A stretch of 64,000 nucleotides of DNA from Weissella hellenica (GTDB lineage Bacteria > Bacillota > Bacilli > Lactobacillales > Lactobacillaceae), in assembly GCF_005405545.1 (NCBI RefSeq), contig NZ_BJEG01000001.1, positions 1 to 64,000 on the forward strand, in the 5' to 3' direction. Below, in pieces: positions 41,894 to 51,405 of this stretch (its first letter is position 1; each line of letters starts with the position of its first letter). The translations under genes and the position numbers were made by a program. Below the pieces are notes generated by a model. That model saw only the letters and a list, made by a program, of their open reading frames with translations. It did not search any database and had not been told where the DNA came from.

Positions 41894-42628
41894 ATGTCAA
41901 TTAAAGATAAGGTGATTGTTATTACAGGTGCTTCAAGTGGTATTGGTGCTGCAACAGTTGCAAATTTAGCAAAACAACATGCAAAGTTAGTTATTGGTGC
42001 ACGACGTGTAGATAAATTAGATGAGCTAAAAGAAAAATATTCTGAAGCAGAAATCATCACACAAAAAGTCGATGTCACTAATTTTGATGAAGTTAATGAT
42101 TTAGTAAAAACGGCAATTGAACATTTTGGTAAAATTGATGTCCTATTTAACAATGCAGGTATTATGCCGATTAATCCTTTAATTAAGGGTGCTCGTAATG
42201 AGTGGCAAAATATTTTGAATGTTAATGTTATGGGTGTTCTTAATGGAATTGCGGCTGTTTTACCAATCATGCAATCGCAAAAATTTGGGCATATTATTGC
42301 AACTGATTCGGTAGCTGGTCATGTCATTGTACCCAATTTAGCAGTTTATAATGGGTCAAAATTTGCGGTACGAGCAATTATGGAAGGTTTGCGCCAGGAA
42401 CATCATAATGATGGCATTCGTACTTCAATCGTGTCACCTGGTGCTGTAGCAACGGAATTATATAAATCATCTACTGACGAAGCAACGCAACAAGAAGAAC
42501 TAGAAAACGAAAAGGCAATTGGACTTTCTGCTGAAAATGTGGCGACGGCTGTTGCTTATGCAATTGATACGCCTGACAATATGGATGTTAATGAAATTAT
42601 TATTCGACCTATCAAACAATCAGTTTAA
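41894..42628 (+). CDS. Short-chain dehydrogenase/reductase
   Basis: The 244-residue protein is a classical SDR: TGASSGIGA near residue 12, LFNNAGIMP near 88, catalytic Y-x-x-x-K in YNGSK near 156, and SPGAVATEL. It is NAD(P)-dependent; the substrate is unknown, but MerR control and a neighbouring hydrolase suggest detoxification of a carbonyl compound. It is the first gene of the operon controlled from 41824. Confidence 0.88.
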   Translation: MSIKDKVIVITGASSGIGAATVANLAKQHAKLVIGARRVDKLDELKEKYSEAEIITQKVDVTNFDEVNDLVKTAIEHFGKIDVLFNNAGIMPINPLIKGARNEWQNILNVNVMGVLNGIAAVLPIMQSQKFGHIIATDSVAGHVIVPNLAVYNGSKFAVRAIMEGLRQEHHNDGIRTSIVSPGAVATELYKSSTDEATQQEELENEKAIGLSAENVATAVAYAIDTPDNMDVNEIIIRPIKQSV

Positions 42629-42649
42629 TTTTATGAAAGAGGTAATATA

Positions 42650-43660
42650 ATGACTAAAATTTTAAAGGATACACGTGTATTTACAGTAAACCAAAATATA
42701 GATGTGCAAGATGTGAATTTTCAAAATAGGTTCGGTTTTGTTTTAGCAGGTCACCTCTATAAGCCGTTGAATTTTGAAGAAGGAAATAAATATGCAGCAA
42801 TTGTGATATCAGGACCTTTTGGGGCTGTTAAGGAGCAATCAAGTGGTTTATACGCACAAACTTTAGCAGAACGCGGTTTTGTTACCTTGGCATTTGATCA
42901 ATCTACTACTGGTGAAAGTTCAGGAAATGTCCGTAACATGGCATCACCAGATATTTTCACGGAAGATTTTTCAGCTGCTGTTGATTTTATTGGTATGCAA
43001 GATTATGTTAATCGCGAAAAAATTGGTGCTTTAGGTATTTGTGGACTTGGTAGTCATGTGCTTACTGCAGCTGCAATTGATAAACGTATTAAAGCCGTTG
43101 CAACAAGTGTTATGTACGATATGGGTGAATCAATGTGGCAAGGCATAGATGGTTCTAAGACGCCAAAGCAACAAGATATTGAACGTGATTATTTAGCAGA
43201 ACAGCGTTGGCATGATGCTGAAAATAATACTCACGAAGGCGGACCACATGAGTTACCTTTCGATGAAAATGACCAACCAATTCATTTAACAAGTATATTG
43301 CCAGATGAATTGGATGAAGATGCGGATCCAGTAACCACCGACTTTTTCCACTATTATAAGGAACGGGCATTCCATCCCCGCTCAGTTAATTCAAATGGGG
43401 CTTGGGCAGCTACGACTCCTTGGAGTTATTATAATTTTAGCTTGCAGCAAAAAATTGCTGAAATTGCTCCTCGACCAGCATTAATTGTAACCGGTGAGAA
43501 AGCACATTCACGTCATATGGCACAAAAATCATATGAGTACTTGCACGAACCTAAGGAATTAGTTATTGTACCTAATGCAACCCATGTGGATTTGTATGAC
43601 CAAATGACATTAATTCCATTTGATAAATTTGAATCATTCTTTAAAGGTAATTTAAAATAA
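42650..43660 (+). CDS. Alpha/beta hydrolase, dienelactone-hydrolase-like
   Basis: The 336-residue protein has an alpha/beta-hydrolase core. The nucleophile elbow reads GICGLGSH, a cysteine in place of the usual serine, as in dienelactone hydrolases. An acidic residue and the C-terminal histidine (NATHVDLYD) complete a plausible triad. An insertion of about 80 residues (about 165-245) covers the active site. It follows the SDR gene by 21 bases. Related proteins are annotated as hydrolases induced by electrophiles; the substrate is unknown. Confidence 0.8.
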   Translation: MTKILKDTRVFTVNQNIDVQDVNFQNRFGFVLAGHLYKPLNFEEGNKYAAIVISGPFGAVKEQSSGLYAQTLAERGFVTLAFDQSTTGESSGNVRNMASPDIFTEDFSAAVDFIGMQDYVNREKIGALGICGLGSHVLTAAAIDKRIKAVATSVMYDMGESMWQGIDGSKTPKQQDIERDYLAEQRWHDAENNTHEGGPHELPFDENDQPIHLTSILPDELDEDADPVTTDFFHYYKERAFHPRSVNSNGAWAATTPWSYYNFSLQQKIAEIAPRPALIVTGEKAHSRHMAQKSYEYLHEPKELVIVPNATHVDLYDQMTLIPFDKFESFFKGNLK

Positions 43661-43714
43661 ATTTTCTTTATTTGCTGTGTTAGTAGATAATTAGAGAAAT
43701 TTTAGGGGCATAAT

Positions 43715-44284
43715 ATGGAAATAAAAGAACTAATAAATAAGATGGACGCAGATCATGTTATACCTGAAAATTCGGAACTTAGTCGTGCGATGAATGACGT
43801 GTCATTAGAAACACGCCGTTTGTGTATGATTTTAAATACAGGTGTTTACACTGATGATGAAATCAGAGGCCAATTTTCTCAGATTATTGGCAAAAAAGTT
43901 GATTCAGCATTTACGCTGTTTTTACCTTTTACAACAAATTTTGGTAAAAATATTGTTGTTGGACAAAATGTATTTATTAACTCAGGGTGCCGTTTTCAAG
44001 ATCAGGGTAAAATTGAGATTGGTGACAATAGTTTAATTGGTCATAACGTTGTCATTGCAACGATTAATCATGATTTAGATCCAAAACATAGAGGAACTTT
44101 GCATTTACAACCTGTGAAATTAGCAAATAATACATGGATTGGTTCTAATGCAACAATTTTAGCCGGTATTACGGTCGGCGAAAATTCAGTCGTTGCTGCT
44201 GGTGCGGTGGTTACCAAGGATGTGCCAGCTAATACAGTTGTTGCAGGTACCCCTGCTAAAGTTGTTAAACATTTGGAATATTAA
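43715..44284 (+). CDS. Sugar O-acetyltransferase (LacA/Maa family)
   Basis: The 189-residue protein has the N-terminal Mac domain and a left-handed beta-helix of hexapeptide repeats (IGDNSLIGHNVVIATINHDL, then IGSNATILAGITVGENSVVA). The catalytic histidine is in the TINHD motif. It acetylates the 6-OH of maltose, glucose or galactosides. It is separated from the hydrolase by 54 bases, so it may be co-transcribed, and is followed by a terminator. Confidence 0.9.
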   Translation: MEIKELINKMDADHVIPENSELSRAMNDVSLETRRLCMILNTGVYTDDEIRGQFSQIIGKKVDSAFTLFLPFTTNFGKNIVVGQNVFINSGCRFQDQGKIEIGDNSLIGHNVVIATINHDLDPKHRGTLHLQPVKLANNTWIGSNATILAGITVGENSVVAAGAVVTKDVPANTVVAGTPAKVVKHLEY

Positions 44285-44287
44285 ATA

Positions 44288-44330
44288 AAGGAAGCAAGTT
44301 ATCGATAGTTGGTAGCTTGCTTTTTTTATT
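44288..44330 (+). terminator. Intrinsic terminator after the acetyltransferase
   Basis: AAGCAAG and CTTGCTT form a stem across a loop of about 16 bases that itself can fold, followed by seven T residues. Confidence 0.8.
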
Positions 44331-44419
44331 TACAAACCTTTACGCTGTAGTACAGTTACAGTATACAAAAAAGTTGTATAATGGCTCTAATAGTATAGAT
44401 GTTTGTAGAGGGTGAAATC

Positions 44420-47278
44420 ATGTATGGGCAAGAATCAGAACAACAACTAGAAGAAAAGCTAATGAGTCGCTTTAATGGTTTAGGTTATAGAACAATTTCT
44501 TTACCTGATGAAACGAGTTTATTAGCACATTTTCGTGAGTTATTAACACAGCAAAATATTGAGAATCTCCATCATGAGCCACTAACTGATGGTGAGTTTA
44601 AGCGAGTCTTAAATGAGTTAGTTGGTGCCAAATCACATTATCAAATAGCAAGGCAGTTACGTGGATCGGATATGAACCCAATGGGTAAAATCAGTATTCA
44701 ACGTGATAATGACGAGACGGTATACTTAACGATATTTGATGGTTTAGATGCAACTAATAATATATATGAAGTTGCCCACCAAATTACAGTCGCTGGTACG
44801 CATGAAAACCGGTATGACGTGACAGTATTAATCAATGGATTGCCGATTGTGCAAGTGGAATTAAAGCGTCGAGATGTAGACTTCCGTCAGGCTTTTAATC
44901 AGGTTATTCGCTATAAGAGTGAAAGTATGCGCGGTTTGTTTAGATTTGTGCAATTATTTGTTATTTCTAACGGCGGTGAAACACGTTATTTTGCAAATGG
45001 CGATGGTGATTTAAATGCCAATTTTATGTTCTATTGGACTGATAAAGAAAATAATTGGCTTAATGATCTAGGTGCATTTTCAGCATCATTCTTCACTAAG
45101 GAACGTTTACATAGTTTAATTGCTAAATATACTATCTTTGATTCAGCAAAAGAACGTATGATGATTATGCGACCTTATCAGATATATGCAGTGGAAGCAA
45201 TTATGCATCAGGCATTAAATAATCCGCATAAAAATGGTTATATTTGGCATACAACAGGTTCAGGAAAGACAATTACATCGTTTAAGGCTAGTCAATTATT
45301 AGCACGTGACACGGATGCAGAAAAAGTCATCTTTTTAATTGATCGTAATGATTTGGATGTGCAAACATCAAAGAACTTTAATTCATATATGACGACTATC
45401 CCAGGTGAACAAGCATTAGATTCGACGACGAATACAGGTAGTTTAGTTCACCAATTACAATCACATGATAACTCCTTGATTGTGACAACGATTCAGAAAA
45501 TGAATAACGCTGTTAACAACCCACATTATAAGAGTTTACTGACAAGTTACCATGATAAACGAGTCATTTTTATTGAAGATGAGGCACACCGTAGTCAATT
45601 TGGTGAAATGCGTAAAAATGTAAATCGTTGGTTTACAAACGCACAGCACTTTGGTTTCACTGGTACCCCTATTTTTAGTCAAAATATTGGGCCAGATAAG
45701 CGCACGACCGAGTCTCTTTACGATGAAGAATTGCATCGTTATTTAATCAAAGATGCAATTCGTGATCATAACGTATTGGGCTTTAATGTTGAACAAATGG
45801 GTACCATTAAAGGTAGAGACACTATTTCTGATGAACAAGTAGAAGGTATTGATACGCAAGAAGTATTGACCAATGATGATCGTCTTAACAATATTGTTAA
45901 CCATATTATGTTAAACCATGATAATAAAACGAAAAATCGAACGTACAATGCCCTATTTGCTGTCCCTAATACAACGATTGCATTGCGTTACTATGAATTA
46001 TTCCAGGAAAAGATTAAAGCCGGCAGTAGCGATTTGAAAGTGACGACGGTGTTTACTTGGACGGCAAATGAATATTCTAATGAGCAGAATCAAGGTACGG
46101 ATAATGATACTTCACGTCATGGTTTAGATAAGGTGATTGATGATTATAATCAAACATATCGTACCAATTTCAGTACAGAAGATTTTAAGGGTTATTTTAA
46201 CGACATTTCGCAACGTATGAAGAGTCATGATAGCCGAACACGTAACAATAATATCGATATTTTAATTGTTGTAGGGATGTTTTTGACTGGATTTGATTCA
46301 CCACGTTTATCAGTTTTGTACAACGATAAAAAGCTAGAATGGCATGGTTTAATTCAGGCCTACTCACGGACTAATCGTGTTGAAAAAGATACAAAATCAT
46401 TTGGTTCAATTGTTAATTATCGTAATTTAAAAGCAGCAACTGATGCAGCTATCACCCTATTTTCTGCAGGTGATGAATCATCATTTTACGTGAAAAAATA
46501 TGATGAATTATTACAAGAATTTATAGGTAATATCAAAGCACTTCATAAAATTACAGAACAGCCAAACGATGTTAATGATTTGTACAATCAAGGTAATGAT
46601 GCTTTGAAAAAATTTGTTTTAGCATTTCGTGATGTTATGCGTACGAATAATCAAATTCGTGTTTATGATGAATTTAAGTGGGAAGATGTCCCTGGTTTTA
46701 GTAAACAGGATTTAGAATCATTCCAAGGTAAATATCAAGAGGTGTATCATCAAATAAACCCCAATAAAGAAAAGAATAAAGCGTCTATTTTAGAAGATAT
46801 CGATTTTCAAATTGATTTGTTATCAACGGACCGAATTGATGTGCAATATATTGTTAACTTAATTAAGGCTATTAACTTGGAAGACGAGGATAGTCGACAA
46901 GCGGATGTTAATAAGATTAAACAATTATTGGATAAAGCAGCAACCAATGATTTAAAGTCAAAGGCTGATTTGATTGCAGCTTTCTTAGATGAGATGGTCC
47001 CTACTTTAAAGACTGGTGATAGTGTTGGTGATTCATTGAATGCTTATTTGGCAAAGCGACGTGATGCAGCAGTTTCTGAATTTGCTGAAGATGTTAAATT
47101 ACCCGTTGATGTGATTGAAAAACAAATTATTGAGACACAGTTTTATGGTCAAGCAGATGTTAATGAGATGAATAAAAACTTGAGTACAGCTGGTTATGGC
47201 TTTAAGGCTAAAATCAATATTAAAAAGCGAATTAAGAGCTTTATTGATGACACAATTAAGCGATTTACCGTAGTTTAA
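44420..47278 (+). CDS. hsdR: Type I restriction endonuclease subunit R
   Basis: The start is ATG 44420, preceded by AGAGGGTG. The 952-residue motor/nuclease subunit has an N-terminal PD-(D/E)xK nuclease (YDVTVLINGLPIVQVELKRR, D...ExK, about 145-165), a SF2 translocase with Walker A TTGSGKT (about 285) and DEAH box FIEDEAHRSQFGE, and a C-terminal helical domain that docks on HsdM. It cuts unmodified DNA after translocation. It heads hsdR-hsdM-hsdS, with a TATAAT at 44377-44382 as a likely -10. Confidence 0.96.
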   Translation: MYGQESEQQLEEKLMSRFNGLGYRTISLPDETSLLAHFRELLTQQNIENLHHEPLTDGEFKRVLNELVGAKSHYQIARQLRGSDMNPMGKISIQRDNDETVYLTIFDGLDATNNIYEVAHQITVAGTHENRYDVTVLINGLPIVQVELKRRDVDFRQAFNQVIRYKSESMRGLFRFVQLFVISNGGETRYFANGDGDLNANFMFYWTDKENNWLNDLGAFSASFFTKERLHSLIAKYTIFDSAKERMMIMRPYQIYAVEAIMHQALNNPHKNGYIWHTTGSGKTITSFKASQLLARDTDAEKVIFLIDRNDLDVQTSKNFNSYMTTIPGEQALDSTTNTGSLVHQLQSHDNSLIVTTIQKMNNAVNNPHYKSLLTSYHDKRVIFIEDEAHRSQFGEMRKNVNRWFTNAQHFGFTGTPIFSQNIGPDKRTTESLYDEELHRYLIKDAIRDHNVLGFNVEQMGTIKGRDTISDEQVEGIDTQEVLTNDDRLNNIVNHIMLNHDNKTKNRTYNALFAVPNTTIALRYYELFQEKIKAGSSDLKVTTVFTWTANEYSNEQNQGTDNDTSRHGLDKVIDDYNQTYRTNFSTEDFKGYFNDISQRMKSHDSRTRNNNIDILIVVGMFLTGFDSPRLSVLYNDKKLEWHGLIQAYSRTNRVEKDTKSFGSIVNYRNLKAATDAAITLFSAGDESSFYVKKYDELLQEFIGNIKALHKITEQPNDVNDLYNQGNDALKKFVLAFRDVMRTNNQIRVYDEFKWEDVPGFSKQDLESFQGKYQEVYHQINPNKEKNKASILEDIDFQIDLLSTDRIDVQYIVNLIKAINLEDEDSRQADVNKIKQLLDKAATNDLKSKADLIAAFLDEMVPTLKTGDSVGDSLNAYLAKRRDAAVSEFAEDVKLPVDVIEKQIIETQFYGQADVNEMNKNLSTAGYGFKAKINIKKRIKSFIDDTIKRFTVV

Positions 47279-47304
47279 AATTTATAAGTAAGAAAGAGAA
47301 AATT

Positions 47305-48858
47305 ATGTCAGATACACATACAGTGCAAGCAACACAACAGGCAGAGTTGCAACGTCGTTTATGGTCTATTGCTAGTGATTTACGTGGTAACATGGATGCT
47401 AGCGAATTTAGAAATTATATTTTAGGACTAATCTTTTATAGATTTTTGTCTGATCGTGTTTCTGAATATGTAAAAGGTTTGTTGAGTAATGATGATTTAA
47501 CCTTTGCTGAAGCATATGCCGATGATGAAGTGCGCGACGAACTAGTTGCTGATATTACTAATGCGATGGGATTTTTCATTGCACCTGAATACTTATTTGA
47601 AACGTTGGTAGCTAGCGCACAAGCTGGTGATTTTGACGTTGAAAAGTTACAAACAGCTGTTAACGCTGTGCAAACTTCAACTATTGGTGAAAGTTCTGAG
47701 GAAGATTTCCGTGGGTTGTTCGATGATATGGATTTGAATTCAACTCGTTTGGGAAATACGGTGGCAGAACGTAGTGCCTTGATGCAAAAAGTTTTGTTGA
47801 ATTTAGCTGATTTAGATATGGGCCATGACGAAGTACAAATTGATGTCTTAGGGGATGCATATGAATATCTAATAGGTCAGTTTGCGGCTAATGCTGGAAA
47901 AAAAGCTGGTGAGTTCTATACACCACAACAAATTTCAAAATTGTTAGCACGAATTGTGTCTAAAGGTCATGACAAATTACAAAGTGTTTATGACCCTACT
48001 ATGGGATCTGGTTCACTATTATTGCGAGTTGGTGATTATACAACAGTTGGAAACTATTATGGTCAAGAACTAAATCGTACAACCTATAATTTAGGGCGTA
48101 TGAACCTATTAATGCATGGTGTTAACTATAATCAATTTAGTGTACAACAAGGTGACACGTTAGAAATCGATTATTTTGAAGGACAACAATTTGATGCAGT
48201 TGTGGCAAACCCTCCCTACTCTGCTAAGTGGAATACTGAGGGTAAGTTAGATGATGAACGTTTCCGAAAGTATGGTAAAACGGCACCAAAATCTAAGGCT
48301 GACTTTGCGTTCGTACAACATATGTTGGCACACTTGAATAGTAATGGAACAATGGCGGTTGTGTTGCCACATGGTGTCCTTTTCCGTGGTGCCGCTGAAG
48401 GTGTTATTCGTCGTTACATGATTGAACAAGATAATGTTTTGGATGCTGTTATTGGCCTACCCGCTAACTTGTTCTTTGGTACCTCTATTCCAACAACAGT
48501 ATTAGTCTTTAAGAAGAATCGTGCAACGCAAGATATCTTATTTATTGATGCTTCGTCAGAATTTGAAAAAGGGAAAAATCAAAACAACCTTACAGATCAG
48601 CAATTAGAAAAAATTGTGACAACGTACGATAACCGTAATGATATTGATAAGTACGCACATGTTGCAAGTCGTGATGAAATTATTGAAAATGATTATAATT
48701 TGAATATTCCCCGTTATGTTGACACGTTCGAAGAAGAAGAACCAATTGATTTGGCAGAAGTAAATAAAGAACTTGTCGAAATTGATGCTGAAATCGCCAA
48801 ATTAGAAGCAGAATTTGAGGCAATGGCAGCTGATTTAGTAGAAACGAGTGAAGAATAA
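47305..48858 (+). CDS. hsdM: Type I restriction-modification DNA methyltransferase subunit M
   Basis: The 517-residue adenine-N6 methyltransferase has an N-terminal helical HsdM_N domain (LWSIASDLRGNMDASEFRNY), the SAM-binding motif I DPTMGSGSLLL (about 231) and catalytic motif IV NPPY (about 303). With two M and one S subunit it methylates the recognition site; with HsdR the complex restricts. It ends in a coiled segment and overlaps hsdS by one base (TAATG). Confidence 0.96.
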   Translation: MSDTHTVQATQQAELQRRLWSIASDLRGNMDASEFRNYILGLIFYRFLSDRVSEYVKGLLSNDDLTFAEAYADDEVRDELVADITNAMGFFIAPEYLFETLVASAQAGDFDVEKLQTAVNAVQTSTIGESSEEDFRGLFDDMDLNSTRLGNTVAERSALMQKVLLNLADLDMGHDEVQIDVLGDAYEYLIGQFAANAGKKAGEFYTPQQISKLLARIVSKGHDKLQSVYDPTMGSGSLLLRVGDYTTVGNYYGQELNRTTYNLGRMNLLMHGVNYNQFSVQQGDTLEIDYFEGQQFDAVVANPPYSAKWNTEGKLDDERFRKYGKTAPKSKADFAFVQHMLAHLNSNGTMAVVLPHGVLFRGAAEGVIRRYMIEQDNVLDAVIGLPANLFFGTSIPTTVLVFKKNRATQDILFIDASSEFEKGKNQNNLTDQQLEKIVTTYDNRNDIDKYAHVASRDEIIENDYNLNIPRYVDTFEEEEPIDLAEVNKELVEIDAEIAKLEAEFEAMAADLVETSEE

Positions 48859-50042
48859 TGGCGGTGCAACCAAAGCTAAGATTTAAGGGATTTACGGACG
48901 ATTGGGAAAAGCGTCAGTTGGGTAATGTGGTAGATAAGATTAAGTCTTATTCGTTATCTCGGGATGTTGAGTATAACGAAAGTACAGGCTATAAGTATGT
49001 TCATTATGGTGATATTCATACTGGTAAAGCAGACATTATTAACAAAAAATCTGTTTTACCAAATATTAAACCAAGTCAATATACTACGTTGTCGGTAAAT
49101 GATCTTATTGTGACAGATGCTTCTGAAGATTATCAAGGAATTGCTTCACCCGCTGTTATACAAGAATTACCAGATGCAAACTTAGTTGCAGGATTACATA
49201 CAATTGCTTTACGTCCACAAGCCACCAATGCCACATTTTTGTATTATTTGCTTCATACTAATAATTTTAAACATTTTGGGTATCGGACTGGCACAGGTTT
49301 AAAAGTCTTTGGAATTAGTTGGCCCAATTTATCAAAATTTGAATTTAATTTACCAAGTTTAGAAGAACAGGATAAGGTTGTTGATTTACTCAGATTCCTA
49401 GATAACCTTATAACTGTCAACCAGCGTAAAGTAAATTTACTTAAAAAGAAAAAGACAGCTTATCTACAAAAATTATTTCCAAAAACAGGTTCGAATATTC
49501 CGGAGCTACGTTTTAAAGGATATATTGATGCTTGGGAAAAGCGTCAGTTAGACGATGTAGTTGAAAAACAGATAAAAGGCAAAGCACAACTGAAAAAATT
49601 AAACGCAGGAAAGGTTGAATATTTAGATACGGTACGACTTAATGGTGGCTCTCCTATCCTAACAGACGGAATTCAAGATGTAAGTCAAGATGATATATTA
49701 ATTCTATGGGATGGTTCAAAAGCAGGCACTGTTTACAGTGGATTTGAAGGTACATTAGGATCCACATTGAAGGCATATAGAACCAGCGTAAATTCTCAGT
49801 TTGTGTATCAATTTTTAAGACTTCATCAAAAGAACATTTATAGTAATTATAGAACGCCAAATATTCCTCATGTTCAAAAAGACTTCTTAAATGTATTTAA
49901 AATTGACATCCCTAGATTTGAAGAGCAAAGAAAAATAGGTGATTTTTTAAGTTCATTGGATAACCTTATAACTGTCAACCAGCGTAAAGTGGATTTGCTA
50001 AAAGAAAAGAAGAAATCCCTATTACAACAGACGTTTATCTAA
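48858..50042 (+). CDS. hsdS: Type I specificity subunit S (expressed copy)
   Basis: The 394-residue protein has two target-recognition domains (TRD1 about residues 10-180, TRD2 about 225-370). Each is followed by a conserved helix of the form LDNLITVNQRKVxLLKxKK. Each TRD is preceded by WEKRQL, encoded by repeat A (48903 and 49532), and followed by repeat B (49401 and 49960). Each TRD reads half of a bipartite DNA target, so swapping TRDs changes methylation specificity. Two further TRD cassettes and a recombinase follow downstream. Confidence 0.95.
   Translation: MAVQPKLRFKGFTDDWEKRQLGNVVDKIKSYSLSRDVEYNESTGYKYVHYGDIHTGKADIINKKSVLPNIKPSQYTTLSVNDLIVTDASEDYQGIASPAVIQELPDANLVAGLHTIALRPQATNATFLYYLLHTNNFKHFGYRTGTGLKVFGISWPNLSKFEFNLPSLEEQDKVVDLLRFLDNLITVNQRKVNLLKKKKTAYLQKLFPKTGSNIPELRFKGYIDAWEKRQLDDVVEKQIKGKAQLKKLNAGKVEYLDTVRLNGGSPILTDGIQDVSQDDILILWDGSKAGTVYSGFEGTLGSTLKAYRTSVNSQFVYQFLRLHQKNIYSNYRTPNIPHVQKDFLNVFKIDIPRFEEQRKIGDFLSSLDNLITVNQRKVDLLKEKKKSLLQQTFI
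48903..48922 (+). repeat. hsdS repeat A, copy 1
   Basis: TGGGAAAAGCGTCAGTTGGG, encoding WEKRQLG before TRD1. It is matched exactly, in inverted orientation, by copy 3 at 50688. Confidence 0.95.
49401..49432 (+). repeat. hsdS repeat B, copy 1
   Basis: GATAACCTTATAACTGTCAA continuing CCAGCGTAAAGT, encoding DNLITVNQRKV after TRD1. The same sequence recurs at 49960 and, with one difference, inverted at 50215. Confidence 0.95.
49532..49549 (+). repeat. hsdS repeat A, copy 2
   Basis: TTGGGAAAAGCGTCAGTT before TRD2; an 18-bp exact inverted match to copy 3. Inversion between them would exchange TRD2 for the silent TRD3. Confidence 0.95.
49960..49991 (+). repeat. hsdS repeat B, copy 2
   Basis: Same core as B copy 1 (GATAACCTTATAACTGTCAA then CCAGCGTAAAGT), after TRD2 near the hsdS 3' end. 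Confidence 0.95.
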
Positions 50043-50053
50043 ATATATAAATT

Positions 50054-50707
50054 TTATAGTTTGTTGTTTTGGAGTTTATAATAATCCAAAACGTTGTACA
50101 GATAACAAAAAATGATGCAAATAAATAGTAAATGTAAGTCATCAGTTAATTCTGGTGGCTTTTTTACAGCGTAAATATAGTTAGACAGTAAAATTATACT
50201 TTTTTGATTTAGGCGCTGGTTGACAGTTATGAGGTTATCAATACTTTGAAGGAATTCTCCAATTTTAATTTCTTCTTTTTTATCATCAGGAATCATAATT
50301 TCTAAATTTTTAATGATTGACCCAGATAAATTACCTTGACCACCTTGTAAATAAGTATTGACTATATGCCCTTTTCGTCCCTTCAACCACTGCATAATAA
50401 ATTGTGCATTATCGCCTTCCGTAGGCTTTATGGTCAAAATATCCTGATTTATGGCTCCGTTTATCTTTGATATTCCTACTTCTCCACTCGTTGCCCCGTA
50501 TAAAGCATAAAGAATATCGCCTAACTGAACCATTTTTGCAGATGAATTTTTAAATCCACTTTCCGTTAAATAAAGTTCAGTTGAATTTGAATTTATTTCT
50601 GCCGATCTTATAAAGGGGATTTTGCCACCATAATAATCCGTTCTACTTGCACTCGGAGTTCCACCAGAATAACTGTTCGATACATTTCCCAACTGACGCT
50701 TTTCCCA
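50054..50707 (-). pseudogene. Silent inverted hsdS cassette (TRD3)
   Basis: On the minus strand, repeat A (WEKRQL) leads into a target-recognition domain (GNVSNSYSGGTPSASRTDY through NLEIMIPDDKKEEIKIGEF), then repeat B (LDNLITVNQR-like, here IDNLITVNQR), then an unrelated tail. There is no true start: translation alone could begin only at a TTG within the repeat. It is a donor TRD in inverted orientation to hsdS, placed by inversion, not an independent gene. Confidence 0.9.
50215..50240 (-). repeat. hsdS repeat B, copy 3 (inverted)
   Basis: Minus strand GATAACCTCATAACTGTCAA then CCAGCG; a 26-bp exact inverted match to copy 4 at 51243. Confidence 0.95.
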
Positions 50708-50708
50708 A
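50688..50708 (-). repeat. hsdS repeat A, copy 3 (inverted)
   Basis: Minus strand TGGGAAAAGCGTCAGTTGGG, preceded by T. It matches copy 1 over 21 bp and copy 2 over 18 bp, in inverted orientation. Confidence 0.95.
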
Positions 50709-50744
50709 ACTTATAAATTTTAAAAAATTTAATAATATGCTTTT

Positions 50745-50759
50745 GCTTGGGAAAAGCGT
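50745..50759 (+). repeat. hsdS repeat A, copy 4 (partial)
   Basis: GCTTGGGAAAAGCGT, sharing 16 bp with copy 2 (TGCTTGGGAAAAGCGT) but diverging after it. Confidence 0.85.
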
Positions 50760-51242
50760 AAGCTAGGTGACATTTCTGATATTACTAAACTTGCGGGGTT
50801 TGAGTTTACAAAATATGTGAATTATAAAGATGTTGGAAAAGTTATAGCTTTAAGGGGATTAAATATAAAGAATGGGAAAATAGTATTAAATGATGTTAAA
50901 TATATTGATAATAGTGATTTCTCTAAATTAAACAGAAGTAAATTATTTAAAAATGATTTACTATTTACTTATGTTGGTACAATTGGAGAAGTTGCTATAG
51001 TGCCTGTTGATGATAGGTTTTATCTAGCCCCTAATGTAGCGCGAATTCGACTAAACAAGGGTGATGACGCACATTTTTTGGGTCAAATAATTGCAAACAA
51101 AACTTTTTATAATCAAGTTATATATCCATTAATAGCTACATCATCACAACCAGTCTTGAGTATGGAAAATATTCGAAAATTCAATATAATACTTCCAACA
51201 TTAGAAGAAGAACAAAGATTAGGAGGAATTTTTAGAAAAATA

Positions 51243-51268
51243 GATAACCTCATAACTGTCAACCAGCG
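51243..51268 (+). repeat. hsdS repeat B, copy 4
   Basis: GATAACCTCATAACTGTCAA then CCAGCG, at the 3' end of TRD4; exact inverted partner of copy 3. Confidence 0.95.
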
Positions 51269-51405
51269 AAGCCCACCGCCTCACTATTTTCTAGTGATTT
51301 TATACCTTTACGCGGTGATTTTCACGTTTAAACAGACTAAATCGGCATAAAAGACCATGTGAGACGAAATTTCACATGATCTCATAAAATACTTTTTAAA
51401 TCAAA

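Larger units (their letters stand above)
50739..51350 (+). pseudogene. Silent direct-orientation hsdS cassette (TRD4)
   Basis: The frame reads AWEKRKLGDISDITKLAGF, a full TRD (…NDLLFTYVGTIGEVAIVP…), then IDNLITVNQR before diverging to an unrelated tail. It lacks a start codon and ribosome site, so it is a donor cassette. It lies back to back with TRD3: repeat A copy 4 (50745) is 37 bp from copy 3. Confidence 0.9.

Noticed and set aside
48900-51270. Regularly spaced repeats as a possible CRISPR array
   Set aside because: Repeats occur in both orientations, are about 500 bp apart and encode conserved HsdS helices.
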